Of a DNA stretch of 64,000 nucleotides, positions 25,359 to 33,733 are shown one piece after another; within the stretch, counting starts at the first letter, position 1; every line of letters starts with the position of its first letter. The DNA is from Oscillibacter ruminantium GH1. GTDB lineage: Bacteria > Bacillota > Clostridia > Oscillospirales > Oscillospiraceae. The notes under the pieces are model-generated. The model did not search any database and was not told the origin of the DNA. It saw nothing but the letters and a program-made list of their open reading frames with translations. Where the stretch lies: assembly GCF_000307265.1 (NCBI RefSeq), contig NZ_DF158896.1:701568-765567 (forward strand), in the 5' to 3' direction. A program made the translations under genes and the position numbers.

Positions 25359-26153
25359 ATGGTCATTTTGAAATATGAACTGAAACGGCATCGAACCTAT
25401 ATCCTGGGCTGGACCATCGCCTTGGCTGTGTGTATCTTTTTGATGACACCGACTTATTACAGCTTCCTGGATGTTGCCTCCGTGGAACTCTTTGAAACCA
25501 TGGGCACCACGGACTTTTACAGGAGTGTCGGCGTATCGATGGAATACTTGACTTCCCCGTTGGGCATTTATGGGTTTCTGACCAGCTTTTTCATGATTGC
25601 CTCCGGCGTTTTCGGAATGCACTTCGGCATTTCCGTTCACACCAGAGAATGTACGGAAGGAACTTCGGAATACCTGTTTACAAAGCCCTTTCCTCGGAAA
25701 ACAATCTATTGGGCAAAGGCATTGACTGTATTGATCGGAGTGGTGGTCGTAGGTGCTGCGTATCTGCTGGCTTCTTTTTTGGCCATGGCAATGTTTCGTT
25801 CCGGAACTCCATGGGGAGAGTTTTTTCTGATTGCTCTGTCCCTCACCCTTGTTACGCTGTTCTTTGCTGCAATGGGTCTGATGGTGGGAATTTTGTTTCC
25901 CCGCAACCGTAGCCCACTGCTGACCGCCGGATTAGTCGTGTTTGTGGAGTATTGCATAACCAGCTTCTCCAACATCATCAGTAACCGGGCTATCAGTTTC
26001 CTGTCCCCATACTCCTTCTTTGGAGCTGCAAAAATTTCCGAAACTGGCTTCTATGATATGACCTATCTTGGCTGGGGCGTGCTGCTGGTTACCCTGTTTT
26101 TGGTGCTGTCTTACGGTGTCTTTCTGAAAAAAGACATTCAGTTTCGTTCATAA
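25359..26153 (+). CDS. ABC-2 type permease subunit 1
   Basis: A 264-residue protein with about six hydrophobic segments. It opens MVILKYELKRHRTYILGW, the ABC-2 permease pattern of a short amphipathic start and a first membrane helix, and includes SEYLFTKPFPRKTIYWAK, an intracellular coupling-helix region shared with the next permease. ATG 25359 has AAGGAGG 8 nt upstream. It likely heterodimerises with the following gene product around the ATPase dimer. Confidence 0.88.
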   Translation: MVILKYELKRHRTYILGWTIALAVCIFLMTPTYYSFLDVASVELFETMGTTDFYRSVGVSMEYLTSPLGIYGFLTSFFMIASGVFGMHFGISVHTRECTEGTSEYLFTKPFPRKTIYWAKALTVLIGVVVVGAAYLLASFLAMAMFRSGTPWGEFFLIALSLTLVTLFFAAMGLMVGILFPRNRSPLLTAGLVVFVEYCITSFSNIISNRAISFLSPYSFFGAAKISETGFYDMTYLGWGVLLVTLFLVLSYGVFLKKDIQFRS

Positions 26154-26165
26154 GGGGGTGCAAAC

Positions 26166-26951
26166 ATGAAAACATTGATTAAAAATGAGTTCCGCCAAAC
26201 CAGAAGGCTCTTGTTGATCTGGTTAGGGATCATGCTGCTTCTGTGCGGTTTCTGCTATTTTGAGCTTCTGTCTCTACAGGACAGTCTGAATGAAATGGCA
26301 ACGATGGTCAGCCAATTTCCGAGATTGATCATGATTATGTTTGGGGTCAAAGGCGATTTAACCACATCCCTTGGCTGGTATGTGTGCATCTATTTCTGGG
26401 AAGGATTGCTGGCGTTCCCTTATGCCATGTCTCTGGGGTTGTCCTGTGTGGCGAAGGAAAAGAAGTTCGGAACCTCGGAATACCTGTTCACAAAGCCTGT
26501 GGAACGGAAAACCATTGTACTGGCGAAGGTGATCGTTTCGGCGGTAAATCTGCTGGTGTTTGCCCTGTTCAGCGGTTTATGTAATTATTTTACAATCGTT
26601 CTTCCTTTGGGCGGTCTGGAACAGCCGGGAGCAGTGCTCACCACAACCATGGGAATGTTCTTTACCCAGTTCCTCTTTTTCGCTCTGGGGCTGCTGTTTG
26701 CCAGCCTGTTTATGTCCTATAAGGCTGCGGTGAGGACAGGTACGATTTCCATGCTGGCTGCCTATGCTCTGGCCTTTACAGCCGAATACACAGAAAATCA
26801 AATTTTGGATTACCTGACCCCTCTGCGCTACTACGATGTGTATGAGGTGGCACTGCACGGATTCCGACTTTCCTTTATCGTTTTGACATTCGCTGTTGTG
26901 GGTGCTTGTATCGTTGCTGCATTGAATCAGTGGAAGCGGCGTGAATTGTAA
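26166..26951 (+). CDS. ABC-2 type permease subunit 2
   Basis: A 261-residue membrane protein with six hydrophobic segments. It begins MKTLIKNEFRQTRRLLLIW and contains SEYLFTKPVERKTIVLAK, close to the motif in the upstream permease, so the two are paralogues from an old duplication. It starts 12 nt after that gene and ends the operon at a strong terminator. Confidence 0.88.
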   Translation: MKTLIKNEFRQTRRLLLIWLGIMLLLCGFCYFELLSLQDSLNEMATMVSQFPRLIMIMFGVKGDLTTSLGWYVCIYFWEGLLAFPYAMSLGLSCVAKEKKFGTSEYLFTKPVERKTIVLAKVIVSAVNLLVFALFSGLCNYFTIVLPLGGLEQPGAVLTTTMGMFFTQFLFFALGLLFASLFMSYKAAVRTGTISMLAAYALAFTAEYTENQILDYLTPLRYYDVYEVALHGFRLSFIVLTFAVVGACIVAALNQWKRREL

Positions 26952-26993
26952 GCCTATGTTCAAATCTTCAGTATAACTGTCTCAAGTCTACAT

Positions 26994-27033
26994 AAAAAAG
27001 CAATTCCTGTTTTCATGGGGGAATTGCTTTTTT
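26994..27033 (+). terminator. Terminator after ABC operon
   Basis: AAAAAAGCAATTCC (26994-27007) pairs with 27020-27033. The A-run/T-run symmetry would allow termination on both strands. Confidence 0.9.
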
Positions 27034-27051
27034 ACATGAAGATTGTATAAT
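27024..27051 (+). promoter_or_regulatory. Promoter of NTF2-like gene
   Basis: TTGCTT (27024-27029), a 16-nt spacer and perfect TATAAT (27046-27051). The -35 overlaps the descending arm of the preceding terminator. Confidence 0.7.
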
Positions 27052-27084
27052 GAAAACAGTAGACAAAGATATATGGAGGAAATC

Positions 27085-27447
27085 ATGATGTTACGACCAA
27101 AAGAAGTAGTATGCAAATGGGTAGATGCCTTTAATGGCCACGATGTAGATGCAATCGTGAGCCTGTACCATGATAATGCAACCAACCATCAGGTGACCAA
27201 TGAGCCTGTGATCGGGATAGACGCAATCAGAGAAATGTTTACAGCAGAATTTGCCACTGCCGATATGACAGCCATTGTAGAGAATATTTTTGAAGATGGA
27301 CAATGGGCAATTTTGGAGTGGAAAGACCCGCTGGGACTGCGGGGATGCGGCTTCTTCCATGTTGTAAATGGTAAAATTCTGTTCCAGAGAGGATATTGGG
27401 ATAAACTGTCTTTTTTGAAGCAGCATAATTTGCCTATTGAATATTGA
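27085..27447 (+). CDS. NTF2-like (SnoaL) family protein
   Basis: About 120 residues with the SnoaL/NTF2-like pattern: VVCKWVDAFNGHDVDAIVSLYHDNA near the N-terminus, PVIGIDAIREMF, and a C-terminal WKDPLGLRGCGFFHVVNGKI sheet region. Such cone-shaped alpha+beta proteins bind or transform small hydrophobic molecules, and substrates cannot be read from sequence. ATG 27085 (or the next codon, 27088) has GGAGG upstream. It has its own promoter and terminator, which suggests a passenger gene. Confidence 0.85.
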   Translation: MMLRPKEVVCKWVDAFNGHDVDAIVSLYHDNATNHQVTNEPVIGIDAIREMFTAEFATADMTAIVENIFEDGQWAILEWKDPLGLRGCGFFHVVNGKILFQRGYWDKLSFLKQHNLPIEY

Positions 27448-27468
27448 TTGAATGCTGCCGGTGAAAAA

Positions 27469-27510
27469 CCGCTGCTACATGGAACCAACCATGCGGCAGC
27501 GGCTTTTTTT
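27469..27510 (+). terminator. Terminator after NTF2-like gene
   Basis: CCGCTGC/GCAGCGG with inner CATGG/CCATG (27469-27502), followed by seven T. It also lies at the 3' end of the convergent minus-strand gene. Confidence 0.88.
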
Positions 27511-27555
27511 ATTTTCGAGTTTTTTCTTCTTATGGCTGGTAAACTTTACTCGCCT

Positions 27556-28743
27556 TTATTCATACATCTCAAACGCAAACATGGTTTCTTTTGGCAATCT
27601 ATCATTTTCGCAATTCAGCAGATACCGGATCACCCGTTTTGCAAAAACATTGGAAATCATGGTATCCCAGTCGGCAAGCCGGACAATCGACCCTGTGCCG
27701 TTTTCAAAATCGAATAAAATTTCTCCCCATTCGCCATCGCAGTCTGCCTGATATTCGTAGACTGCGGTGGCAATTTTCTTTTTTCGTTTGGTTTTGGACT
27801 TCTGTTTCAGCCGGACTGCATGGATACCGCCGTTTTCTACCAACAGCAGTGTCAGATGTTCCGCTGCTTTCCGGTAGGCTCGTTCCGCACCGCTGGCGGA
27901 GCTGCCCTCAAACATGACAGCCAATTCTTCAAAGGTAGGGCGGTTTTTCCATGAACCGACACGCCCACAGGTCATGCAGATGGCAAGCCGTTTTTCCAAC
28001 AAGGTTTGTTCCCGGTAGTTCAGCTTTTCAAATGCTTTCCGCACCTTTTCAGCCTGTATACCATCCCATAGAATATCGGCATAGTTCCAGCTATAGTCAC
28101 GGGTCACATCCTCGCCTGTTTCCTCGCCGTCCTCGTCCTGCTCGGTCACAAAGAATGGCTGCTGATTGCGGATACCACGGACAACTTTCAAATATTCCTC
28201 TGCCAGCGCAAGATCGCAGTTATATTTTTTTGAAAATTCAGCAATGGCATCTTTTGTGTTGTGGTAAAGCCATGCCATGGTGCGGAGCATCTTATAGCTG
28301 GTCAGCGAGGATACCGACCATTGTTCTTCGCCCATGCGAAAACGGAGCATGGCATCCCGTATGAAGGGATAAATGTAGGTAGCATATTCAGCACCCTTTT
28401 CAGGGGCATAGTCCGGCAGCTTCTGGAGCATAGCCTCCCGGCAGGAAAGTTTTATATCCAAAAAACGCTCTGGGTCATACTGATCGCCGCTGTCTACGCC
28501 AAGAAAGCTTTTGATGCGATTGTTAAGCTGTGGCTCGTAATGGTGCAGGAAAAACGAAAAGTATTTCAAATCCTTTTCCCGGAGAGCAGACAGAATGTAA
28601 TCATTGATGTTCTCTGCCTTTGGCAGCTCCGGTTCCAGTTGGAAGATGCGCTCTGCCATATATCTTGTAATGCCACTGTCGGGCGTATCGGGAAAGGACT
28701 TTGGCTTGTACCCGGTCATGTCCCATGAATATTCTCTCAGCAT
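27556..28743 (-). CDS. Putative sigma-70-like protein of the element
   Basis: A 395-residue soluble protein. Residues about 95-160 (YATYIYPFIRDAMLRF and neighbours) look like sigma region 2/3. Residues about 255-300 (RPTFEELAVMFEGSSASGAERAYRKAAEHL) look like a region-4 helix-turn-helix. A basic KQKSKTKRKKK stretch and a CMTCGRVG cysteine pair follow. I infer a divergent sigma factor or sigma-like DNA-binding protein, with low certainty about activity. It lies at the end of a minus-strand group with the DUF4304-like and DUF6076 genes, facing the NTF2-like gene. Confidence 0.5.
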   Translation of the reverse strand: MLREYSWDMTGYKPKSFPDTPDSGITRYMAERIFQLEPELPKAENINDYILSALREKDLKYFSFFLHHYEPQLNNRIKSFLGVDSGDQYDPERFLDIKLSCREAMLQKLPDYAPEKGAEYATYIYPFIRDAMLRFRMGEEQWSVSSLTSYKMLRTMAWLYHNTKDAIAEFSKKYNCDLALAEEYLKVVRGIRNQQPFFVTEQDEDGEETGEDVTRDYSWNYADILWDGIQAEKVRKAFEKLNYREQTLLEKRLAICMTCGRVGSWKNRPTFEELAVMFEGSSASGAERAYRKAAEHLTLLLVENGGIHAVRLKQKSKTKRKKKIATAVYEYQADCDGEWGEILFDFENGTGSIVRLADWDTMISNVFAKRVIRYLLNCENDRLPKETMFAFEMYE

Positions 28744-28813
28744 AAGCGCACCTCCCCTTCGGCTTCCGTGAGGACATATTTTCTCTTAGACAAACTGGAA
28801 GTTGTGCGCTTGA

Positions 28814-29461
28814 TTATTTATCTGAAATATATTTTTCTATGCGCTCTTTTTCTTCTATGCTAAGTTCTCTTGCTATAGGAAGAAAGTCTCTCAATTTGTT
28901 CCATTTTCCTTGCACGCAAAGTATCGCCGCATAACAGCAATCATCTTCACTCCCCCGCAAACGGCGGACAACAAAAAAGTTTCTCGCTTTATCGCTGTCT
29001 TTTGCGGATGCAGTTTGTTCAAAGATTTTTGCAACTTTTTCTAACGTATCAATTTTCTCATAATACGGAAGTGCATATTTTCTAAAGTAATTTGCAATGC
29101 GTTCAGCATAAGTCTGCATAGGTTCATCGGAACAATACTTAAACGTGCTCATTGTGTAGTTTGGAATTTGTGTATAGAACATCCATGCACCCGTAGACCA
29201 CTTAGGGTCATATTCCATTCCTAAAAATAAACTTGTAAGTCTATCTACCTCTTTATATGTAAATGAAAGCGTAAAATTTACAGAATAGAGATTCCCCGGC
29301 AAACCACGATCCCTTGTGAAAGTGATAGTAAAAAATTGTTCACATTCTCCAACCTTTCGAGTTAACCATCCGATTTTTTTCTTTTTAAATCCTGTATCAA
29401 AAACCAGCTCTGATAGCAAAGTCGTCAATTCTTTTTGTAAACCATTTGGCGTTATTTCCAC
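28814..29461 (-). CDS. DUF4304-like protein, AT-rich
   Basis: A 215-residue protein whose start (LQKELTTLLSELVFDTGFKKKKIGWLTRK) resembles DUF4304-type proteins, which begin with a helix and a GFKKKG-like turn. The rest is a mixed alpha/beta domain with no catalytic motif I recognise. It uses more AT-rich codons than the genes on either side and sits 20 nt from the DUF6076 gene, which suggests a later insertion into the group. Function unknown. Confidence 0.5.
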   Translation of the reverse strand: MEITPNGLQKELTTLLSELVFDTGFKKKKIGWLTRKVGECEQFFTITFTRDRGLPGNLYSVNFTLSFTYKEVDRLTSLFLGMEYDPKWSTGAWMFYTQIPNYTMSTFKYCSDEPMQTYAERIANYFRKYALPYYEKIDTLEKVAKIFEQTASAKDSDKARNFFVVRRLRGSEDDCCYAAILCVQGKWNKLRDFLPIARELSIEEKERIEKYISDK

Positions 29462-29481
29462 TTCATTTCACCTCCACAACT

Positions 29482-30585
29482 TCAAATTTTCTTTTCAGCT
29501 TCACTTTGCAAAGCGTCCTGTTCCATTTCCGTTTCATAATCCCCACGGGCATAGGCAACATCACTGATTGCCCGGAGCATCTTATCCTTTGCCAGCTTTT
29601 TCATCGCCTTGGCAAGTTCCGCATCCAGTGTGCCACGCTTGATATATCGGTTTATGGTGTTCAGCCGCTTCTCATATATCTGTTTCAGCGGATGATCATC
29701 CGCAAGTTCTCTCTGGGTTCTGCCTTTCAGATTGCCGATCTGCCGACAGGTGCGGTGCAGCTTGTCCCCCGGCGCATATCCGCCGCAGTATTTGGTATGC
29801 CTTGCATTGGTGGTCAGGAACCATTTGCCGCAGATACGACATTTCTTTGGTGCGTGACCCACGCACAGACCCTCAAACAAGTCCGTACGGAACATCCCCA
29901 CAAAAGTAAGGAAGTGCATCCGCTTGACCAGCATCGGCACATCATAGCCGGGACGAAGCGCAGAAACATACTGGATAGAATTATTGGATGCAGCCATCCA
30001 GGCATTGCCTTCCGTAATGGAGAACTCCGGTGGAAAACAGGTGCCGAATAACTTGGCAAATCCTTCTGCTGTACGGTCTGCTTCATTGCCGTCCGTTTTT
30101 TCGGCAAAATCAAGCATAGCCTTTTGATATTCGCCAAGAGAGTACGCCAGATGCCCGAAAACCGCCGTGTAGCGTTGGAGCAGCATCGCATCTGCATACA
30201 TCGGGACTTCCTCAAATGGCAATGAATTGGTCGTTGCTTTTATTGCGAACTCTACATATTTTTGTGCATTTTCTGCCGTAAAGACCGTTTGAATCCGTTC
30301 CCGGTGCTTTGGAATGTCCATATAAGGAAACGGAGGGGTGACGCTGAGAATATCAAGCATCGTCAGTGCAGCTTCCCTTACCATTGGAAACAATGCAGAA
30401 GCATCCTGAGCGGCGTTCAGCTGTCCCAGCAGCAGATTGATTTTGTCACACTGCTCGTTCATCCGGGCAAGGGTATCGGTGGATACATTCAGCGCATCAC
30501 AGGCAAGTGTGCCGGTGGGCAGCGTTTTATCCTCGTATATGACCGTATCCTGCCAGAAATCCAGCGTCATCAATTCCTGATTCAT
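29482..30585 (-). CDS. DUF6076 domain protein with zinc-finger-like motif
   Basis: A 367-residue protein with a C-terminal metal-binding segment, CRICGKWFLTTNARHTKYC (about 260-278), then KLHRTCRQIGN and a basic helical tail. This cysteine/histidine arrangement is what I associate with DUF6076 proteins of Clostridia. Nucleic-acid binding is likely but unproven. ATG 30585 has GGAGG about 7 nt upstream; 16 more residues upstream are possible but unsupported. It is the first gene of the minus-strand group, behind an extended -10 promoter. Confidence 0.68.
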   Translation of the reverse strand: MNQELMTLDFWQDTVIYEDKTLPTGTLACDALNVSTDTLARMNEQCDKINLLLGQLNAAQDASALFPMVREAALTMLDILSVTPPFPYMDIPKHRERIQTVFTAENAQKYVEFAIKATTNSLPFEEVPMYADAMLLQRYTAVFGHLAYSLGEYQKAMLDFAEKTDGNEADRTAEGFAKLFGTCFPPEFSITEGNAWMAASNNSIQYVSALRPGYDVPMLVKRMHFLTFVGMFRTDLFEGLCVGHAPKKCRICGKWFLTTNARHTKYCGGYAPGDKLHRTCRQIGNLKGRTQRELADDHPLKQIYEKRLNTINRYIKRGTLDAELAKAMKKLAKDKMLRAISDVAYARGDYETEMEQDALQSEAEKKI

Positions 30586-30619
30586 ATTCGTCCTCCTGTC
30601 CTGTTTTCCTTTTTCTCTT

Positions 30620-30628
30620 ATTATATCA
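30620..30628 (-). promoter_or_regulatory. Extended -10 promoter for DUF6076 group
   Basis: On the minus strand TGATATAAT gives TG-n-TATAAT about 35 nt before the gene. No good -35 was seen. Confidence 0.55.
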
Positions 30629-30735
30629 TCCAAATGTGAAGAAATCTACTGCTGTCCTGTTTTTTGAAACGGGGTTGTCCTCCGATTAGCCTGTTTTTTG
30701 CGAAATCCGGCATAACCATAGTAGAAGGAGCGAAG

Positions 30736-30765
30736 CACCTGCCACTCGGCGGGTGTTTTTCTTTT
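30736..30765 (+). terminator. Terminator-like hairpin upstream of primase
   Basis: CACCTGCC (30736-30743) pairs with 30748-30755 (one G-T) and is followed by TTTTTCTTTTT. It lies 28 nt before the primase-like gene and may act as an attenuator. Confidence 0.65.
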
Positions 30766-30792
30766 TCAAAACTATGAAATGGAGGATTTTCA

Positions 30793-31425
30793 ATGACAAT
30801 CTATGAAACAATCAAGGCGGCTGTCCCGGTCAGACAAGCCGCCGAACACTACGGGCTGCGGGTCAACCGAAACGGTATGGCTTGCTGTCCGTTCCACAAT
30901 GACCGAAATCCGAGCTTGAAGCTAAACGAGGAGTATTTCTACTGCTTCGGCTGCGGAGCAAAGGGAGATGTGATCGACTTCGTGGCAAGGCTGTTTGATC
31001 TCAGTAATTACGAAGCGGCGCAAAGGCTGGCTGCGGACTTCGGTATCAGCACCGAGCCGGGACAAGCCGTGGCAGTTCCACACAAGACAAAACGCCCCCA
31101 TATCCGCCAGTTCCGGGAGGATGAAATGCTCTGCTTCCGGGTGCTGACGGATTATCTGCATCTGCTGGAAGATTGGAAGGTGCGGTATGCGCCCAGAACG
31201 CCGGAGGACAAGCTGGATGACCGTTTCGTGGAAGCCTGCCAGATGCTCGACCACATGGAATATCTGGCTGACATCCTGACCGTAGGCACTCTGGAAGAAC
31301 GGGGTGCCGTGGTGGACGGGATGATGAAGGAGGGCAAGATTGCTTTTCTTCAGGACTATGTGGCACGAAAGAAAAAGGAGGTACTGCCCCATGAGCAAAG
31401 AAGCAGCACAGAACCCATCCGCTGA
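30793..31425 (+). CDS. CHC2 zinc-finger primase-like protein
   Basis: A 210-residue protein with a full CHC2 zinc ribbon at about 30-60 (CCPFHNDRNPSL ... YFYCFGCGAKGDVIDFV), as in DnaG-type primases, but no TOPRIM catalytic core. The remaining half is helical. It probably acts with the overlapping helicase gene in element DNA replication, either as a template-binding subunit or as a primase with divergent chemistry. The 35-nt overlap suggests coupled translation. Confidence 0.85.
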   Translation: MTIYETIKAAVPVRQAAEHYGLRVNRNGMACCPFHNDRNPSLKLNEEYFYCFGCGAKGDVIDFVARLFDLSNYEAAQRLAADFGISTEPGQAVAVPHKTKRPHIRQFREDEMLCFRVLTDYLHLLEDWKVRYAPRTPEDKLDDRFVEACQMLDHMEYLADILTVGTLEERGAVVDGMMKEGKIAFLQDYVARKKKEVLPHEQRSSTEPIR

Positions 31426-32710
31426 TATTGCGGTATGGTTTGACGGTAAAGCAATCAACGAAGTCATTTTCTGTGAAGAATTTCTCAGGGACTATCCCAT
31501 GATTACGGTAAACGGAACCTTTTTCACGGTAAACGGCATTGTGAACGATGAAAACAGGCTGAAAAAAGAAATCTATGACCGTATCAAGCCCTATGTGACC
31601 AGCAACATTGCAAAAAGGGTCACAAATCTTCTGGATGTAATGCGAATGGAGTGCTGTGCTGCCGATCTTCTCCTGTATCAAGACCGCATCCATGTGGCAA
31701 ACGGCACCTATCATTTGGATGGCACATTCAGCACGGAAAAAGATTACTGCCGCAATCGCTTACCCGTCGCCTATCATCCGGAAGCTCCGCAGCCAGTCAC
31801 ATGGCTGCATTTTTTGTCCCAGCTTTTGGAGCCGGAGGACATTCTGACCTTACAGGAATTTATCGGCTATTGCTTCATCCCCTCCACCAAAGGTCAGAAG
31901 ATGCTCATGCTGACGGGAAAGGGCGGCGAAGGCAAGAGCCGGATCGGCGTTGTTCTTCGTGCGCTGTTGGGAACCAACATGAAAACCGGAAGCGTGGCAA
32001 AGGTGGAGACAAGCAACTTTGCCCGTGCCGACTTGGAACATGAGCTTTTGATGCTGGACGATGATATGAAGCTGGAAGCGCTGCCCCAGACCAACAATAT
32101 CAAGGCGATTATCACCGCAGAGCTGCCCATGGATTTGGAGAGAAAGCGACAACAAAGCTATCAGGGAGATTTGTATGTGCGGTTCATCGGACTTGGGAAC
32201 GGTGTCCTGCAAGCCCTCCATGACCGGAGTGTGGGCTTCTTCCGCAGACAGATCATTTTGACAACCAAGGAGAAAGACCCAAACAGAAAAGACGATCCCT
32301 ATATTGCGGAAAAGATGACTGCCGAAGCAGAGGGCATCTTCCTCTGGGCGTTGGAGGGACTGCACCGCCTGATTGCAAATGATTTCCGATTTACCCTGAG
32401 CCAGTCGGCTTTGGACAATCTGAACGATGCCGTTTCTGACGGAAACAACATCATTGATTTTCTGGCTTCCGAGGGATATATCCGCTTCCGTGCGGATTAT
32501 GAAGCAAGCTCCAAAAACCTGTACGCTGTTTACAAGCAGTGGTGTGATGATAACGCCCTGAACAGCCTTTCCCAAAAGAGCTTCGGTTCCTTCCTAAAGC
32601 AGAATGAAAGCCGCTATAACCTTGAATACACCAACAAGGTCAACATCGGCGGCGGGCGATTTGCCAGAGGGTTTGTGGGCATTGAACTTCTGCAAAGACC
32701 GTTTCTGTAA
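31391..32710 (+). CDS. D5/P4-type superfamily 3 helicase (primase C-terminal family)
   Basis: About 439 residues. Walker A is LTGKGGEGKS (about 174-183) and the Walker B-like segment is LLMLDDD; a D5_N-like N-terminal region precedes them. SF3 helicases of this kind load at element or phage origins and unwind DNA. I start at ATG 31391 because GGAGG lies just upstream inside the primase gene. With the CHC2 protein it forms the replication module, probably used during or after transfer. Confidence 0.85.
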   Translation: MSKEAAQNPSADIAVWFDGKAINEVIFCEEFLRDYPMITVNGTFFTVNGIVNDENRLKKEIYDRIKPYVTSNIAKRVTNLLDVMRMECCAADLLLYQDRIHVANGTYHLDGTFSTEKDYCRNRLPVAYHPEAPQPVTWLHFLSQLLEPEDILTLQEFIGYCFIPSTKGQKMLMLTGKGGEGKSRIGVVLRALLGTNMKTGSVAKVETSNFARADLEHELLMLDDDMKLEALPQTNNIKAIITAELPMDLERKRQQSYQGDLYVRFIGLGNGVLQALHDRSVGFFRRQIILTTKEKDPNRKDDPYIAEKMTAEAEGIFLWALEGLHRLIANDFRFTLSQSALDNLNDAVSDGNNIIDFLASEGYIRFRADYEASSKNLYAVYKQWCDDNALNSLSQKSFGSFLKQNESRYNLEYTNKVNIGGGRFARGFVGIELLQRPFL

Positions 32711-33148
32711 AAACAGCAGTAACTCAGAAATACGTGTACCATCCGTACCGGATGGAGCCGAGTGTCAATCGTACACTTGGTACACGTACTTTTCACTTAC
32801 TATCGTTTTTCTATCTTGGGAGCATCCGCAGCCCCCTTATTTTAGGGGATAGAAAATCAATGGTAATGGAAACAGCAAAAATTTTGACCGCAGGGCGAAA
32901 TCATTTTGCGAAACAGTGCTTCTCTGGACAGTGAACAGCCTTTGCGAAATCATGGCTGTTTTCACTGTTACAGACCAAAGCACACAAAACAGTGAAATGG
33001 GTTAGGGGTGCTTATGTGCAGGACATCACAGGCGGTATTTCTATCGCATTTTATGAAAATCAGATATTACACGGTACAGCGAAGCGGACACGCCAATGGG
33101 CGCAGCTGCTTCGCTTTTTCATGAACAAAATTATGGAGGTTTTTCAAT
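32711..33148. other. Non-coding region rich in inverted repeats
   Basis: The 438-nt gap has no supported gene. It contains an 11-bp perfect inverted repeat, TACGTGTACCA (32731-32741) with 32778-32788, enclosing CCATCCG/CGGATGG; TTTTCTATC/GATAGAAAA enclosing CCCCT/AGGGG (about 32810-32850); and ACAGTGAACAGCC with a near-complement (about 32928-32972). Lying directly after the helicase gene, it is a candidate replication origin or ssDNA signal. Confidence 0.55.
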
Positions 33149-33367
33149 ATGAGTAATGTACGAAATGAAATCAAGGCACAGATCGTCCGTGCCGGATTTA
33201 CCATGCAGGAGGTTGTGGACAGACTGGCGGAGGAACACGACTGGTCGGACAGCGTATCCAACCTTTCTGCAAAGCTCCAAAGAGAGAGCATCCGCTACAA
33301 AGAGGTCATCGAGCTTGCCGATGTGCTGGGCTATGACATCGTGTGGCAGAAACGGAGGGAGCGATGA
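33149..33367 (+). CDS. Small HTH-like element protein
   Basis: A 72-residue protein beginning MSNVRNEIKAQIVRAGFTMQEVVDRLA and ending with ESIRYKEVIELADVLGYDIVWQ, a pattern like a compact Cro/DUF6471-type helix-turn-helix. Similar short proteins occur just upstream of mobilization genes in Firmicute elements and are often mislabelled as enzymes. GGAGG precedes ATG 33149. A role as repressor or oriT accessory factor is inferred only from position. Confidence 0.7.
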   Translation: MSNVRNEIKAQIVRAGFTMQEVVDRLAEEHDWSDSVSNLSAKLQRESIRYKEVIELADVLGYDIVWQKRRER

Positions 33368-33733
33368 TGCGGCGTATCTTATCCCCTCGCAGCTCCCGTC
33401 CCCATAGGAAGTGCCGCAGTGCTTCCTATGGACTGGCAGTGAATACAATCGGCAAAACTGCGGATTGTTCGCTGCCGCTGTCTGCAAGGGATTGTGGTGC
33501 AATTCCGCTGGCAGACAGGCTGGACAAGAGAAAAAGGCCGGGGACATTTTTCGGACTGGACAGCAGAGGTCACCGCAGTGACCGCACCCCCTCTCCGGAG
33601 GAGCCCTCGGAGAGCCCACGGCACTTTGCAGCCAGTATGGATGAAAGTGTAATAGTGGGTTATTACACTTTGAAAAAGTGCCTCTCGAAAGCCCCTCGTC
33701 CCTCGCAAATCCTCTCGGAAAGGAGCATGACCC
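33368..33733. other. oriT region upstream of mobV
   Basis: The 366-nt gap is dense in palindromes: CCATAGGAAG/CTTCCTATGG near 33400-33430, CTGTCTGC/GCAGACAG around 33479-33520, GGTCAC/GTGACC near 33567-33582, and the nick-site hairpin at 33644-33671. An open frame through it translates to low-complexity, basic sequence and is not considered a gene. Confidence 0.65.
33644..33671 (+). other. Predicted oriT nick-site palindrome (MobV/pMV158 type)
   Basis: An 11-bp perfect inverted repeat AAAGTGTAATA (33644-33654) with 33661-33671 brackets GTGGGT. The central TAGTGGG/TTA differs at one base from the pMV158 MobM nick sequence TAGTGTG/TTA, placing the predicted nick between 33659 and 33660. The MobV gene begins 63 nt downstream. 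Confidence 0.75.
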
